This document shows, piece after piece, positions 1-7,836 of a stretch of 10,664 nucleotides of DNA. The notes under the pieces are model-generated. The model saw only the letters and a program-made list of their open reading frames with translations. It was not told the origin of the DNA and did not search any database. Source of the stretch: an uncultured Ureaplasma sp. (lineage in GTDB: Bacteria; Bacillota_I; Bacilli_A; Mycoplasmatales; Mycoplasmoidaceae); the NCBI GenBank assembly GCA_949295235.1, contig CASFKH010000063.1, positions 1 to 10,664 of the forward strand. Direction: 5' to 3'. Position numbers and translations under genes: made by a program. Each line of letters opens with the position of its first letter. The first letter of the stretch is position 1.

Positions 1-86
1 ATATTACTATCAAAGCTAATAAATTTAGCAATGGTGCAATTAAAGCAATTGAACAATCAAAAGCAAAATATGAAATTATAAAATAA
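1..86 (+). CDS. rplO: Ribosomal protein L15, C-terminal end (partial)
   Basis: Only the last 27 codons are in the window, read from base 3 to the TAA at 84-86. The peptide ends ITIKANKFSNGAIKAIEQSK followed by AKYEIIK, which matches the usual L15 C-terminus (a xVKAxxFSxxAxxAIExAGG-like pattern). L15 is a large-subunit protein assembled around 23S rRNA. Its position directly before secY is the standard spc-operon order, and this supports the call more than the short peptide does. The gap to the secY start is 32 bases and contains no G. Confidence 0.85.
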   Translation, partial: ITIKANKFSNGAIKAIEQSKAKYEIIK

Positions 87-103
87 TAATTTCATTTTTT
101 ATT

Positions 104-118
104 TATAATATATATAAT
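104..118 (+). promoter_or_regulatory. Possible -10 elements abutting the secY start
   Basis: Two perfect TATAAT hexamers lie at 104-109 and 113-118, the second touching the ATG at 119. The 32 bases between rplO and secY contain no G, so there is no Shine-Dalgarno sequence. Initiation from the first hexamer would start RNA at about the ATG and give a leaderless message. No convincing -35 box was seen, and AT-rich DNA makes such hexamers by chance, so this is tentative. Confidence 0.3.
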
Positions 119-1549
119 ATGGTTAACAACAAATACAATAGAAAAAAAAGATCAAAAACCTTTTTCGAAAAAATAGCAATTTTTAAAAATAAAAAAGTAA
201 TTATAGCAATTTTAGTTACTTTAGGTATTTTAATTCTTTTTAGAATTGGATCTATTATTCCAATGCCATTTATCCAAATTAGTGATTCATCAAATTTTGA
301 TTCAAATTCATTTTTACAAATGATGAATTTAATTGGTGGAGGTGGATTAAGTAAAGTATCAATTTTTGCAATTGCAGTTTCTCCTTACATTACTGCGCAA
401 ATTATAGTTCAGTTATTGTCAACTGATTTAATTCCACCTTTATCTAGGTTAGCAAAATCGGGTGAGAGAGGACGAAAAAAACTTGAGGTAATTACAAGAT
501 TGTTAACTCTTCCATTTGCTGGTATCCAAGCCTATGCAATTCTTAATATGGCAACATCTAGTGAAAATAGCTTTATCACATTTAGTAATAATTCTCCATT
601 AGTTCAAGATAGTAGTTTATATTATTTCTTTTATATATCATTAATGATTGCTGGGACTTATATTGCTATTTTTTTAGGTGATTTAATTACTAAAAGAGGA
701 GTTGGTAATGGAATTACATTAATAATTTTAGCTGGTATAGTTTCCTCTTTATTTAGTTCATTCCAAACTGTATATTTAAATTTACAAAATATATCTGTTC
801 AAAATTCTGAATTAATATCAACAATTTCATTTATTGCATATATTTGCTTTTATATTTTAGTGTTATTAGCTGTAATATTTATTAATAATTCGGTTCGAAA
901 AGTACCTATTCAACAAGTTGGAGGAAATTTTGGTAGAGATGTAGATGAGCTTTCTTATTTGCCTATTAAATTAAATCCCGCCGGGGTTGTGCCAGTAATA
1001 TTTGCCTCTTCATTAATGACCATTCCAACAACTATTGCTCAATTTTTACCTTCAGATAGTAGTACTTCAATTTGGATTAACAATTATATTTCTTTAGATT
1101 CAATTAGTGGAATTGTAATTTATTTTGTTCTTATTATCTTATTTTCTTTCTTTTACAGTTATGTTCAATTAAATCCTCAAAAAATGGCTGAAGATTTTAA
1201 GAAGTCGGGAAGATTTATTCCTGGTGTAAAAGTTGGAGGAGACACTGAAAAATATATTTCCAGAATTTTATTTAGAATTAACTGAATTGGTGCACCATTC
1301 TTAGCAATTATTGCTACTTTACCTTATATTGTTTCTATAACATGTAGATATGTTTCAGATGGTTCTGTTAATATTCCAAGTTATGCAATCTTGGGAGGTA
1401 CGGGAATTGTTATAATGGTATCTGCAACTATTGATTTATGACAATCAATTAAATCCACTGCAACTACAGTTAATTACAGTTATCAAAAGAAAGAAATTGA
1501 AAGTAATATTAATTCAGATAAAATTGATAGCAATAATAAGTTTTGATAA
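119..1549 (+). CDS. secY: Protein translocase subunit SecY
   Basis: This is the channel subunit of the SecYEG translocon in the cell membrane, which carries unfolded secretory and membrane proteins driven by SecA. The frame gives 476 aa when TGA is read as Trp at 1283-1285, 1439-1441 and 1544-1546, a normal length for mollicute SecY. The N-terminus is basic, followed by TM1 (about 29-45: VIIAILVTLGILILFRIGS). The plug region has the GGGGLS motif, and the text continues with SPYITAQIIVQLL (TM2). The loop GERGRKKLEVITR and the cytoplasmic motif PQKMAEDFKKSGRFIPG are typical of SecY. Ten hydrophobic segments can be followed. The ATG at 119 is chosen because the conserved basic FFEK/IFKNKK leader starts soon after it. 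No Shine-Dalgarno sequence precedes it. It lies between rplO and adk, 15 bases before the adk start. Confidence 0.96.
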
Positions 1550-1564
1550 TAGAAAGGAATTAAA

Positions 1565-2200
1565 ATGAATATAATACTTGTTGGCGCCCCTGGGTGTGGA
1601 AAAGGTAGTTTGTCAAAGAAAATATTATCTTCTTATAATTTTAAACATATTTCAACTGGTGATTTGTTTCGTGATGCGATTAAAAAAAATGATGATTTTG
1701 CAAACCAAATTAAATCAATTATGGCTTCTGGCCAATATGTTCCAGATTCAATTACAAATAAAATAGCATCTGATGCTATAATTGACTCATTTAATAAATA
1801 TGATGGGTTTATATTAGATGGATATCCTAGAACAATTGATCAAGCCTTATTTTTAGATACTATTGCTAACATTGATTATGTAATTTATTTAAAAATTGAG
1901 TCAAAAATATTAATTGATAGAATTGTATGTCGTCGTATTTGTCCAAATTGTGGTGCAATTTTTAATCTTAAATATAACCCAAAACCAAAAATCGAAAATA
2001 TTTGTGATTATTGTGGATCATTATTGATGCAAAGAAAAGATGATAATTTAGAAACTGCAAAAGAAAGAATTAATATTTATTTTGAACAAACTCAACCATT
2101 AATTGATTATTATTCTAAAAAAGGAATTTTAGTTGAAATTAATGCTGATCAAACTATTGATGAAGTTTATAATGATGTATTGAAATCAACAAATTTATAA
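1565..2200 (+). CDS. adk: Adenylate kinase
   Basis: This cytosolic enzyme interconverts ATP + AMP and 2 ADP. The product is 211 aa, the length of the long-lid bacterial form. The P-loop GAPGCGKGS lies at residues 7-15, with Ser where Thr is usual. The AMP-binding segment STGDLFR is at 30-36 and DGYPRT at 85-90. The lid carries a four-cysteine zinc site (C126, C129, C147, C150), as in Gram-positive adenylate kinases. A strong ribosome site, AGAAAGGA, at 1551-1558 sits 6 bases before the ATG. The gene has no internal TGA. Its place between secY and map is standard and suggests co-transcription. Confidence 0.97.
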   Translation: MNIILVGAPGCGKGSLSKKILSSYNFKHISTGDLFRDAIKKNDDFANQIKSIMASGQYVPDSITNKIASDAIIDSFNKYDGFILDGYPRTIDQALFLDTIANIDYVIYLKIESKILIDRIVCRRICPNCGAIFNLKYNPKPKIENICDYCGSLLMQRKDDNLETAKERINIYFEQTQPLIDYYSKKGILVEINADQTIDEVYNDVLKSTNL

Positions 2201-2246
2201 ATATTCATTATTAACTTAAAACTACAATATTTAAACTTTTTTCTTA

Positions 2247-2252
2247 TATAAT
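2247..2252 (+). promoter_or_regulatory. Possible -10 box before map
   Basis: A perfect TATAAT lies 16 bases before the map ATG in the 68-base adk-map gap. The best -35 candidate 17 bases upstream (ACAATA at 2224-2229) is poor. It could give map a separate start with a leader of about 10 bases. Chance occurrence is possible in this composition. Confidence 0.25.
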
Positions 2253-2268
2253 ATTTAATGGAAATAGT

Positions 2269-3024
2269 ATGAACATTATTATTAAAACTCAAGATGACAT
2301 TTTAAAAATAAAACAAGCTTGTGCAATTTGAAAAATTGTTAGAAGAGAATTACGTAAATTTATTAATGTTGGAATTTCTTTAAATGAAATTGATCAATTT
2401 GCAAAAAAAATTATTGAAGATAATGATGCTACATGTGCATTTTATGGTGCATATGGATTTCCAAAAAATATTTGTATTTCAGTGAATGATTGTATAATTC
2501 ATGGAGTCCCAAACAATTATATTTTAAAAGATGGAGATATGATAACTCTAGATATTGGAGTTAAGTATATGAATCACATTTGTGATGCTGCTTTTACTAT
2601 GATAATTGGAAATAATGATGAGGCATTTAAAATTAATAAAGTATGCCGTGATTCATTAAATGAAGTTGCAAAAATTTTAAAACCTGGTATTAGTAATTTA
2701 GAAATTGGAAAATTTATAAATAATTATGTTGAATTTCATGGTTATAAAGTAATTCATGATTTTACAGGTCATGGTTGTGGTAATCAATTACATGAAGATC
2801 CTATTATTCCAAATTATGTGAATTTTTATTTTCCAAAAGTTAATTTAAAAGAAAATATGGTAATATGTATTGAACCAATGATAATGACTGATTCAAATGA
2901 ATATTATATTGATCCTAAAAATAATTGGAATGTATATAGTAAAAATCATAAATTAACTTGTCATTGAGAAGATATGTTTTTAATTACTAGTAATGGTTGC
3001 GAAATTTTAACTGCTGAAGATTAA
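2269..3024 (+). CDS. map: Methionine aminopeptidase, type I
   Basis: Removes the initiator Met from nascent proteins after deformylation. The frame yields 251 aa with TGA as Trp at 2329-2331 and 2965-2967, the normal length of the short type I enzyme. The dinuclear metal ligands are in place: D95 (LDIGVKY), D106 (CDAAF), H168 (TGHGCG), E202 (IEPMI) and E234 (WEDMFLIT). The substrate-pocket His of IIHGVPN is H78. The ATG at 2269 is preferred because the ATG at 2258 is in another frame and soon stops. Only a weak GGA at 2260-2262 precedes it. It follows adk by 68 bases, and infA does not follow it, which is unusual. Confidence 0.96.
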
Positions 3025-3183
3025 TGTGATACTTTCATTAATCATTTAATTAAAATTTTACAAAGTACTTTATATTAGTTAAAATCTTGGATTTGTCATT
3101 TCAAAATTCAAATTTTATCTTTTGATACATATGTTGAGTAGCGTAAGCTACATAAAGTATATAAATCTAAAAAGGAGATAAAA
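3025..3183 (+). other. map-rpmJ intergenic gap without infA
   Basis: In most bacteria, including other mollicutes, infA (initiation factor IF-1, about 72 codons) lies between map and rpmJ. This 159-base gap is too short to hold it, and no IF-1-like peptide was seen in it. It contains a small inverted repeat at 3138-3151, a TTGATA at 3122-3127, a TTGAGT at 3134-3139 and a TATATAAAT at 3158-3166. It is the longest gap inside the ribosomal block, so it may house an internal promoter for rpmJ-rpsM-rpsK-rpoA-rplQ. Confidence 0.6.
3134..3166 (+). promoter_or_regulatory. Candidate rpmJ promoter with GNRA hairpin in its spacer
   Basis: TTGAGT (3134-3139), an 18-base spacer and TATATA (3158-3163) resemble a sigma-70 type promoter. 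GTAGC-GTAA-GCTAC at 3138-3151 is a perfect 5-bp inverted repeat with a GNRA-class (GUAA) tetraloop, extendable by TTG/TAA pairs beyond an A.A mismatch. If transcription starts upstream, the RNA would carry this hairpin 32 bases ahead of the rpmJ ATG. If it starts here, the repeat is a DNA dyad between -35 and -10. The sequence alone does not decide between these. Confidence 0.35.
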
Positions 3184-3297
3184 ATGAAAGTTAGAGCATC
3201 TGTTAAACCCATTTGTAAAGATTGCAAAATTATCAAGCGTAAAGGTGTTGTTAGAATTATTTGTAAAATTAAAAAACACAAACAACGTCAAGGATAA
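3184..3297 (+). CDS. rpmJ: Ribosomal protein L36 (zinc-ribbon form)
   Basis: A 37-residue basic protein of the large ribosomal subunit. It starts [20 protein letters not shown], and the zinc ligands C11, C14, C27 and H32 make it the C+ (zinc-binding) form. The length is the usual 37-38 aa. A strong Shine-Dalgarno AGGAG at 3173-3177 lies 6 bases before the ATG. It is followed 26 bases later by rpsM, the normal order at the head of the alpha operon. Confidence 0.96.
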   Translation: MKVRASVKPICKDCKIIKRKGVVRIICKIKKHKQRQG

Positions 3298-3323
3298 TAT
3301 TTTTATTAAGAAAGGATCTATTT

Positions 3324-3698
3324 ATGGCACGTATATTTGGTGTTGATATTCCAAATGATAAAAGAGTTGTTATATCATTAACATATGTTTATGGTATCGG
3401 ACGTCCTACTGCTAAAAAAATCTTAAAAGAAGCTAATATTAGTGAAGATAAAAGAGTAAAAGATTTAACTGAGGATGAATTAGCAACAATTAGAAAAGTT
3501 GCTTCTAAATATACAATAGAAGGTGACTTAAGAAGAGAAGTTGCAATGGATATTAAAAGGTTGATGGAAATTGGATCATATCGTGGTATTCGTCATCGTC
3601 GTGGTCTACCAGTTCGTGGTCAACGTACTAAGACAAATGCTAGAACTCGTAAGGGTCCAAGAAAAACTGTCGCTAACAAAAAAATTGAATCTAAATAA
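3324..3698 (+). CDS. rpsM: Ribosomal protein S13
   Basis: A small-subunit head protein that touches the P-site tRNA and the L5 bridge. The product is 124 aa, near the family norm. It opens [20 protein letters not shown], continues with the helix-hairpin segment [14 protein letters not shown], and ends in the conserved [20 protein letters not shown] and [12 protein letters not shown] tail that reaches the A/P-site tRNAs. The ribosome site AGAAAGGA at 3309-3316 is close to ideal. No TGA codons occur in it. It sits between rpmJ and rpsK. Confidence 0.97.
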   Translation: MARIFGVDIPNDKRVVISLTYVYGIGRPTAKKILKEANISEDKRVKDLTEDELATIRKVASKYTIEGDLRREVAMDIKRLMEIGSYRGIRHRRGLPVRGQRTKTNARTRKGPRKTVANKKIESK

Positions 3699-3725
3699 TA
3701 ATCATTAGAAAGGAAGTTATATTAT

Positions 3726-4091
3726 ATGGCTAAAAAGAAAAAATTGACCTTTACTAATGGATGCGCCCACATTCACACAACTCGTAATAATTCAATTATT
3801 ACAATTACAGATGAACAAGGTAATGTAATTTCGTGAGCTTCATCTGGTTCAATAGGATATAAAGGTTCTAAAAAGAAAACTCCATATTCTGCTGGAATTG
3901 CTGCTGAAAAAGCAGCAAAAGAGGCAATGGATATGGGATTAAAATCAGTTTCAGTTAATGTAAATGGAACTGGATCTGGTCGTGATACTGCAATTAGAAG
4001 CTTACAAGCAGTTGGATTAATTGTTACAAGTATTAATGATGTAACACCTATTCCTCATAATGGATGTCGTCCTCCAAAAAAACCACGTTAA
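3726..4091 (+). CDS. rpsK: Ribosomal protein S11
   Basis: A small-subunit platform protein near the E-site mRNA. The frame gives 121 aa with one TGA Trp at 3834-3836 in ISWASSG, where other S11 proteins also have Trp. Conserved blocks are [48 protein letters not shown] and [15 protein letters not shown] at the C-terminus. The N-terminus is about eight residues shorter than in typical Firmicutes, a common trait in small mollicute genomes. The ribosome site AGAAAGGAAG at 3707-3716 precedes ATG 3726. No rpsD follows before rpoA, as in Firmicutes. Confidence 0.96.
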
Positions 4092-4116
4092 TTTATAATT
4101 TAATAGGAGATAAATA

Positions 4117-5100
4117 ATGAAGAAATTTTCAAGATTTCAATTAAATGCTATTAATATTGATGAGAATGGTAATAGCGCAAGAATTGTATTACAACCATTA
4201 GAAGATGGATTTGGTACAACAGTTGGAAATGCATTACGTCGTATATGTTTATCAAGTATCCCCGGTGTTAGTGTATTTGCTGTTAAAATTCCTGGAGTGA
4301 CTCATGAATTCCAAGCAATTAATGGTGTTTATGAAGATGTTGTACAAATTATTTTAAATTTAAAACGTTTAGTTGTTAAAGGTGATGAAGATATCTTGAG
4401 TGAAGATGAACTAAATTCAAAAACTTTAGAAGATTGACCAACATTAAAAATTAATGTTAATAAAAAAGGTGAAATAACTGCAAATGATATTGTTTGTCCG
4501 TCTGGTTTTAGTATTGTAAACAAAGATTTACATATTGCAACATTAACTGAAAATGTTAATTTTGAAATGGAAATATATGCTAAATGAGATAGAGGTTATA
4601 AGACCGCTGAGGAAAACAAGGAATTTGTTAATTTAATTTCATTAATTCCAACTGATTCAAACTTTTCACCTGTGTTAGCTTTTAATTATAAAATTAATAA
4701 AATTAAAACATCTAAATTAGTTTCAAGTGATTCTTTAGAAATTGAAATAGTTACAAATGGATCAATTAGTGCAAATGATGCCTTAGTAATTGCATCAAAA
4801 ATCTTAATTTGTCATTTAGAACAAATTGTTAATATTAATGAAACATTATCTTCAAAATTAGAAATTTTAGGTAATGATGTTAATGAAAATACTAAAAAAA
4901 GTTTTTTCATTCCTATTGAGGATTTAGATTTAACTGTTCGTGCATATAATGCATTAAGATTATCTGGAATTTTAACTACTCAAGAAATTATTGATAAATC
5001 TAAGGCTGAAATTGCTAAAATAAAAAATTTAGGCCGTAAATCAGTCAATGAAATTATTCAAAAAATTCATGACCGTGGTTTAAAATTACGTGATGAATAA
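4117..5100 (+). CDS. rpoA: DNA-directed RNA polymerase alpha subunit
   Basis: Alpha dimerises to start RNA polymerase assembly. Its C-terminal domain binds UP elements and activators. The frame gives 327 aa with TGA Trp codons at 4435-4437 and 4585-4587. The N-terminal domain has [20 protein letters not shown], the alpha signature for beta/beta-prime contact, with [18 protein letters not shown] after it. The C-terminal domain (about residues 265-327) keeps [15 protein letters not shown], with the DNA-binding Arg region, and the helix-hairpin-helix [18 protein letters not shown] at 4105-4110 is the ribosome site. A TATAAT at 4094-4099 is also present but may be chance. The gene lies between rpsK and rplQ. 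Confidence 0.97.
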
Positions 5101-5120
5101 TTAATTAAGAAAGGATAAAT

Positions 5121-5480
5121 ATGAGCTTTATTAACAAACCTGGTAAAACTCGTTCATGACGTAAAATGGTAACCCGTCAACAAGTTACTGACGTTATTGC
5201 ATATGGACAAATTATCACTACTATTTCAAAAGCTAAAGAAACTCAACGTCATGTTGATCGCATAATAACTTTAGCTAAAAAGAATACATTATCATCAAGA
5301 AGATCTGCTGCTTCAATTTTATTGAAAAACAAAAAATATAGTAGAGATGAATTATTAAAAAAATTATTTAATGAAATTGGTCCAAAATATATGAATCGTA
5401 ATGGTGGATATACTAGAGTATTAAAGATGGGTAAACGTCGTGGAGATTCAGTTGAAATTGCAGTTTTACAATTAGTATAA
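5121..5480 (+). CDS. rplQ: Ribosomal protein L17
   Basis: A large-subunit protein near the exit tunnel. The frame gives 119 aa when TGA at 5157-5159 is Trp. It opens MSFINKPGKTRSWRKMVTRQ, and the C-terminal half has KYMNRNGGYTRVLKMGKRRG, the family signature. A start at 5166 would lose the conserved first 15 residues, so ATG 5121 with AGAAAGGA at 5108-5115 is chosen. It is the last gene of the ribosomal block. The stop at 5478-5480 is 11 bases before a strong terminator. In many Firmicutes and mollicutes ecfA genes follow, but here they do not. Confidence 0.97.
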
Positions 5481-5491
5481 AATATAATAAT

Positions 5492-5518
5492 ACTCCTCAT
5501 AAATTGAGGAGTTTTTTA
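5492..5518 (+). terminator. Intrinsic terminator of the ribosomal operon
   Basis: A perfect 8-bp stem, ACTCCTCA (5492-5499) and TGAGGAGT (5505-5512), closes a TAAAT loop and is followed by a T run through 5517. It is GC-rich compared with its surroundings and lies just after rplQ, so it clearly ends plus-strand transcription. Confidence 0.93.
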
Positions 5519-5520
5519 TT

Positions 5521-5693
5521 AAAATAATCCTAAATATTATCTTATAATAAGCTAATATTAGTTTATTAATTCAATTAACAAGTGCAACACTATAATTGCT
5601 AAAAAAATTATATTATAATTTTAATCATGTTAAAGTATGAGTGTATATCACACCTGACAAAATAAAGCTATCAATTTTATAAATTGGTAGTTT
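5521..5693. other. Non-coding region between rplQ terminator and transposase remnant
   Basis: No gene was found. The stretch contains the palindrome CTAATATTAG (5552-5561), TTAATTCAATTAA (5567-5579), AAGTGCAACACT (5580-5591), a 19-bp dyad (5604-5622), GTGT/ACAC arms (5641-5653) and a hairpin (5668-5690). AACAAGTGCAACACTAT resembles, from memory, outer ends of mollicute IS30-like elements. A matching inverted copy was not found to the right of the transposase remnant, so the IS boundary is unproven. Confidence 0.5.
5604..5622. repeat. Perfect 19-bp AT-only dyad
   Basis: AAAATTATA (5604-5612), a central T, then TATAATTTT (5614-5622) form a perfect inverted repeat. It lies in the untranslated flank of the transposase remnant. 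It may be part of the IS end, a weak bidirectional promoter or operator, or chance in AT-rich DNA. Confidence 0.5.
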
Positions 5694-5695
5694 TT
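5668..5695 (+). terminator. Hairpin with T tract, likely terminator at transposase 3' end
   Basis: CTATCAATTT (5668-5677), loop TAT and AAATTGGTAG (5681-5690) form a 10-bp stem with one G.U pair on the plus strand, followed by five T and further T-rich sequence. On the minus strand the stem has one C.A mismatch and lies directly after the transposase stop (5694-5696). It therefore looks like the element's own terminator, working best against read-in from the ribosomal side. Confidence 0.7.
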
Positions 5696-6640
5696 ATATT
5701 TTATTTTCATATTCATATAAATCTTGACTATTTTTTCAATTCTATTCATTTGATTAATTTTATTTTGCATATCAGTAATGTCTAAATCTGTAATTTTAGT
5801 AAAATCAAATCCTTATTTATAAAAATGTTTAATAATTCTTTTAAAATGTTCATTACTTTCTTTTTGATATGAAGCATATGATTAACAATAATAAACTTGA
5901 CAATCAAATTAATTTGTAATAATCAATTTTTTCAAATTAATACCATTGTCAGTTGTAATAGTTTTTACATTTAAATTATTTTGTTTTATTAATTTATATA
6001 GGTATGAATTAATTTTCATTGGATTTTTAGATTTTACCCGACTAATAAATAACATCCGAGTTATTCTTTCACAAGAAGTCAACAAATTATCAAATCCATT
6101 TACTTTCTTACCAATTATTAAATCTAATTCTCAATGACCAATTCTTTTCTTAAATCAATATATTTTGGCTAACTAAAATTGGTAAAACCAGATTATCTTT
6201 AAACTTAGAAAAAATTCCAAGTTTTCTTTTTCTTCCTTTTACATAAATTTTCTTAATATATCATTTTTGGTTAAAACTCATCTATATGATTTGATACAAT
6301 TATAAATTTGTTTCCAACTAACATCTACTATTTCCATTTGTTTTAATTTATAGTATGTTTGTTTGAGCCCACAAATTTTTTTATTATATGTGTTGATGAA
6401 TTTATTACTAAATTTTGAATATTTAATAAATAAATACTATGATTATGTCATGATTTTTCATAACTTTTTTATCAGCAAACACATAATCATATGTACTATA
6501 ATAATATGTATTACGATTAATATGACGACTAATTGTAGTGGTGATCTATTTAAAATCTTAGCAATATATCTAATTGATTTATATTCAAAATTAAAAATTT
6601 TATCAATCAGATATTTTTCTTTTTTATTTGCTGTTGTTAT
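5694..6640 (-). pseudogene. Decayed IS30-family transposase
   Basis: Minus-strand pieces in shifting frames match the IS30 transposase layout. A helix-turn-helix lies around 6538-6628 (SIRYIAKILNRSP, then the worn TISRHINRN). A middle part reads YRWVLTKNDILRKF, and KRKLGIFSKFKDNLVLPIL appears after a frame change. The catalytic core has one open stretch of about 80 codons (IGHWELDLIIGKKVNGFDNL to TTDNG). The three acidic positions are D at 6122-6124, D at 5948-5950 and E at 5849-5851 (ESNEHFK), the last two about 33 codons apart as in the D,D(33)E pattern. TAA stops interrupt the core three times between TTDNG and KITDLDITD, and there are at least two frameshifts upstream. The last readable segment is QDLYEYENKI before TAA 5694-5696. 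It cannot make a full enzyme. Ends are approximate. Confidence 0.85.
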
Positions 6641-6748
6641 TTTAATATATGGGAAAAATGAGCTGATCTTTCTAGCAAAAATGTTAATTTTTAATAAGTT
6701 TTTTTTAAATAACTAATTAATTTGAAATGTGTTTAGAATTTTGAGAAG

Positions 6749-6780
6749 TAGTTAGGCAAAATTTGCATGACTAATTTTTT
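6749..6780. terminator. 25-bp dyad with T run downstream of pncB
   Basis: TAGT (6749-6752), GCAAA (6756-6760), a central A, TTTGC (6762-6766) and ACTA (6770-6773) are symmetric, with one further A/T pair in the 3-base gaps. T6 at 6775-6780 follows on the plus strand. Relative to pncB (minus strand) it begins 21 bases after the stop and has A-rich sequence before it, so it could serve convergent transcripts from both sides. The central stem is short, so folding strength is modest. Confidence 0.5.
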
Positions 6781-6793
6781 AAGTTAAGGATGA

Positions 6794-7834
6794 TTAATTT
6801 ACTATTTTTTTTAAATTTTTTCAAGATTTTTTTTCTCTTCCAAATTTGGATTCTAAATTATAATTTAACTCAACTAAATCTGCACTTATATGAACTGAAT
6901 TTAATAAAAAATACCCTCCAATTCCATACATATCAATTGGAGTGTTATTGTTATAAAAATTTTTCATATCTTCTAGATTAATACCACTACTTACAATTAT
7001 TTTTAATTTTTTTCCACCATTATTATCTAATCAATCTCGAACAAGACAAACTAATTGGTGATTTACACCATAGTTTTTTTTATTTAATTTTAATAATGAT
7101 TCGTCTATATTTATTTTGCTAGTATCAATTCTTACTCCATCAATTTTATCTAAGATATCTTTTATTTTTTCTAATTCTTCTATTACATTATTGTGATAAT
7201 CTATTAATGCAATTGGTTTACTTTTATGTACTAAATAGTAATCTTCAATTGCTTTATGTAAATTTCCTTCATTTTGTTGAATTAGAGCATGTGGCATTGT
7301 TCCAATTACATTAACATCTTTATCATCTTTAAAGAATTCAATTTGTGCATCTGATGTAAATAATTTAATTCCTCCAATATAGGCGGGGTATGCATCAAAA
7401 GGTTGATTAAAATATGAATTTAAACGATCAGCCATATATATAATAGATTGAGAATCTTTCAAATATTTTTTCATGTTATATGTATTTGTAGCAACTGAAC
7501 ATCTTGAAGCTAAAATTCCATCTATTATATTTTCAAGATGTCCAAAATATTTATAATTTCCAATAATAACTAAAATAGGTTCATTTGAGTCTATAATATC
7601 CCCATCATTGTGTGCCAATATTTTTATTTTATTAAAATTGTCTTCTAAACAAAATTTCAACAATTGAATCACTTCTTCTATTCCACATACCATAATTGAA
7701 GAATTTGAGAAATGAATAAATTGCATTGAAACTATGTTATTTTTGTTTTCAATAATTTTAATTGTTTTTAAGAAATAATTAGTTGAAAAATAATTTTGTT
7801 TTAACCTATTATCAAATGAAAATTTAAATTTCAT
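6794..7834 (-). CDS. pncB: Nicotinate phosphoribosyltransferase (short form)
   Basis: Joins nicotinate to PRPP to give nicotinate mononucleotide, the first step of NAD salvage, in the cytosol. The frame gives 346 aa with TGA Trp at 7031-7033 and 6821-6823. Visible family features are ILASRCSVATNTY (107-119), the active-site segment VIGTMPHAL (177-184, likely catalytic H182), IALIDYHNN (208-216), GVRIDTS (233-239), the phosphate-binding loop IVSSGI (280-285) and a following YGIGG. The length and GTMPHAL fit the short NAPRTase group seen in archaea and mollicutes rather than the 400-490 aa PncB. NadV-type nicotinamide PRTase is less likely. GGAG (minus, 7843-7846) lies inside the last codons of the preceding gene, and only 2 bases separate the two genes, which suggests translational coupling. 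It is probably the last gene of a feoB-led operon. Confidence 0.88.
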
Positions 7835-7836
7835 TT

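Larger units (their letters stand above)
5566..6720 (-). mobile_element. Remnant of an IS30-like insertion sequence
   Basis: Extent inferred from the transposase pseudogene plus its flanks. The left limit is set at the TTAATTCAATTAACAAGTGC block. The right limit is where transposase-like peptide fades into T-rich sequence. No clear terminal inverted repeat pair or target duplication was seen, so the right end may be deleted. It sits where the ribosomal operon meets the feoB-pncB group, a plausible breakpoint of gene order. Confidence 0.55.

Noticed and set aside
1283..1549. secY, map, rpoA and pncB appearing truncated at TGA
   Set aside because: The frames continue with conserved family sequence after each TGA and Trp fits the positions, so the code reads TGA as Trp.
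3025..3183. tRNA or other stable RNA gene in the map-rpmJ gap
   Set aside because: Only one short hairpin is present. No cloverleaf, T-loop or acceptor pairing was found.
4329..4523. Minus-strand frames inside rpoA and at 5249-5500 over rplQ
   Set aside because: They are shadows of conserved genes on the plus strand, without ribosome sites.
5946..6137. Short plus-strand open frames at 5946-6137 and 6363-6716
   Set aside because: They are antisense to the transposase remnant, have no ribosome site and show only AT-driven hydrophobic residues.
5521..6793. CRISPR array or direct-repeat array
   Set aside because: No regularly spaced repeats. The symmetry seen is isolated inverted repeats around an IS remnant.
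6790..6981. Plus-strand 63-codon frame
   Set aside because: It is antisense to the C-terminal part of pncB, which has clear family motifs.
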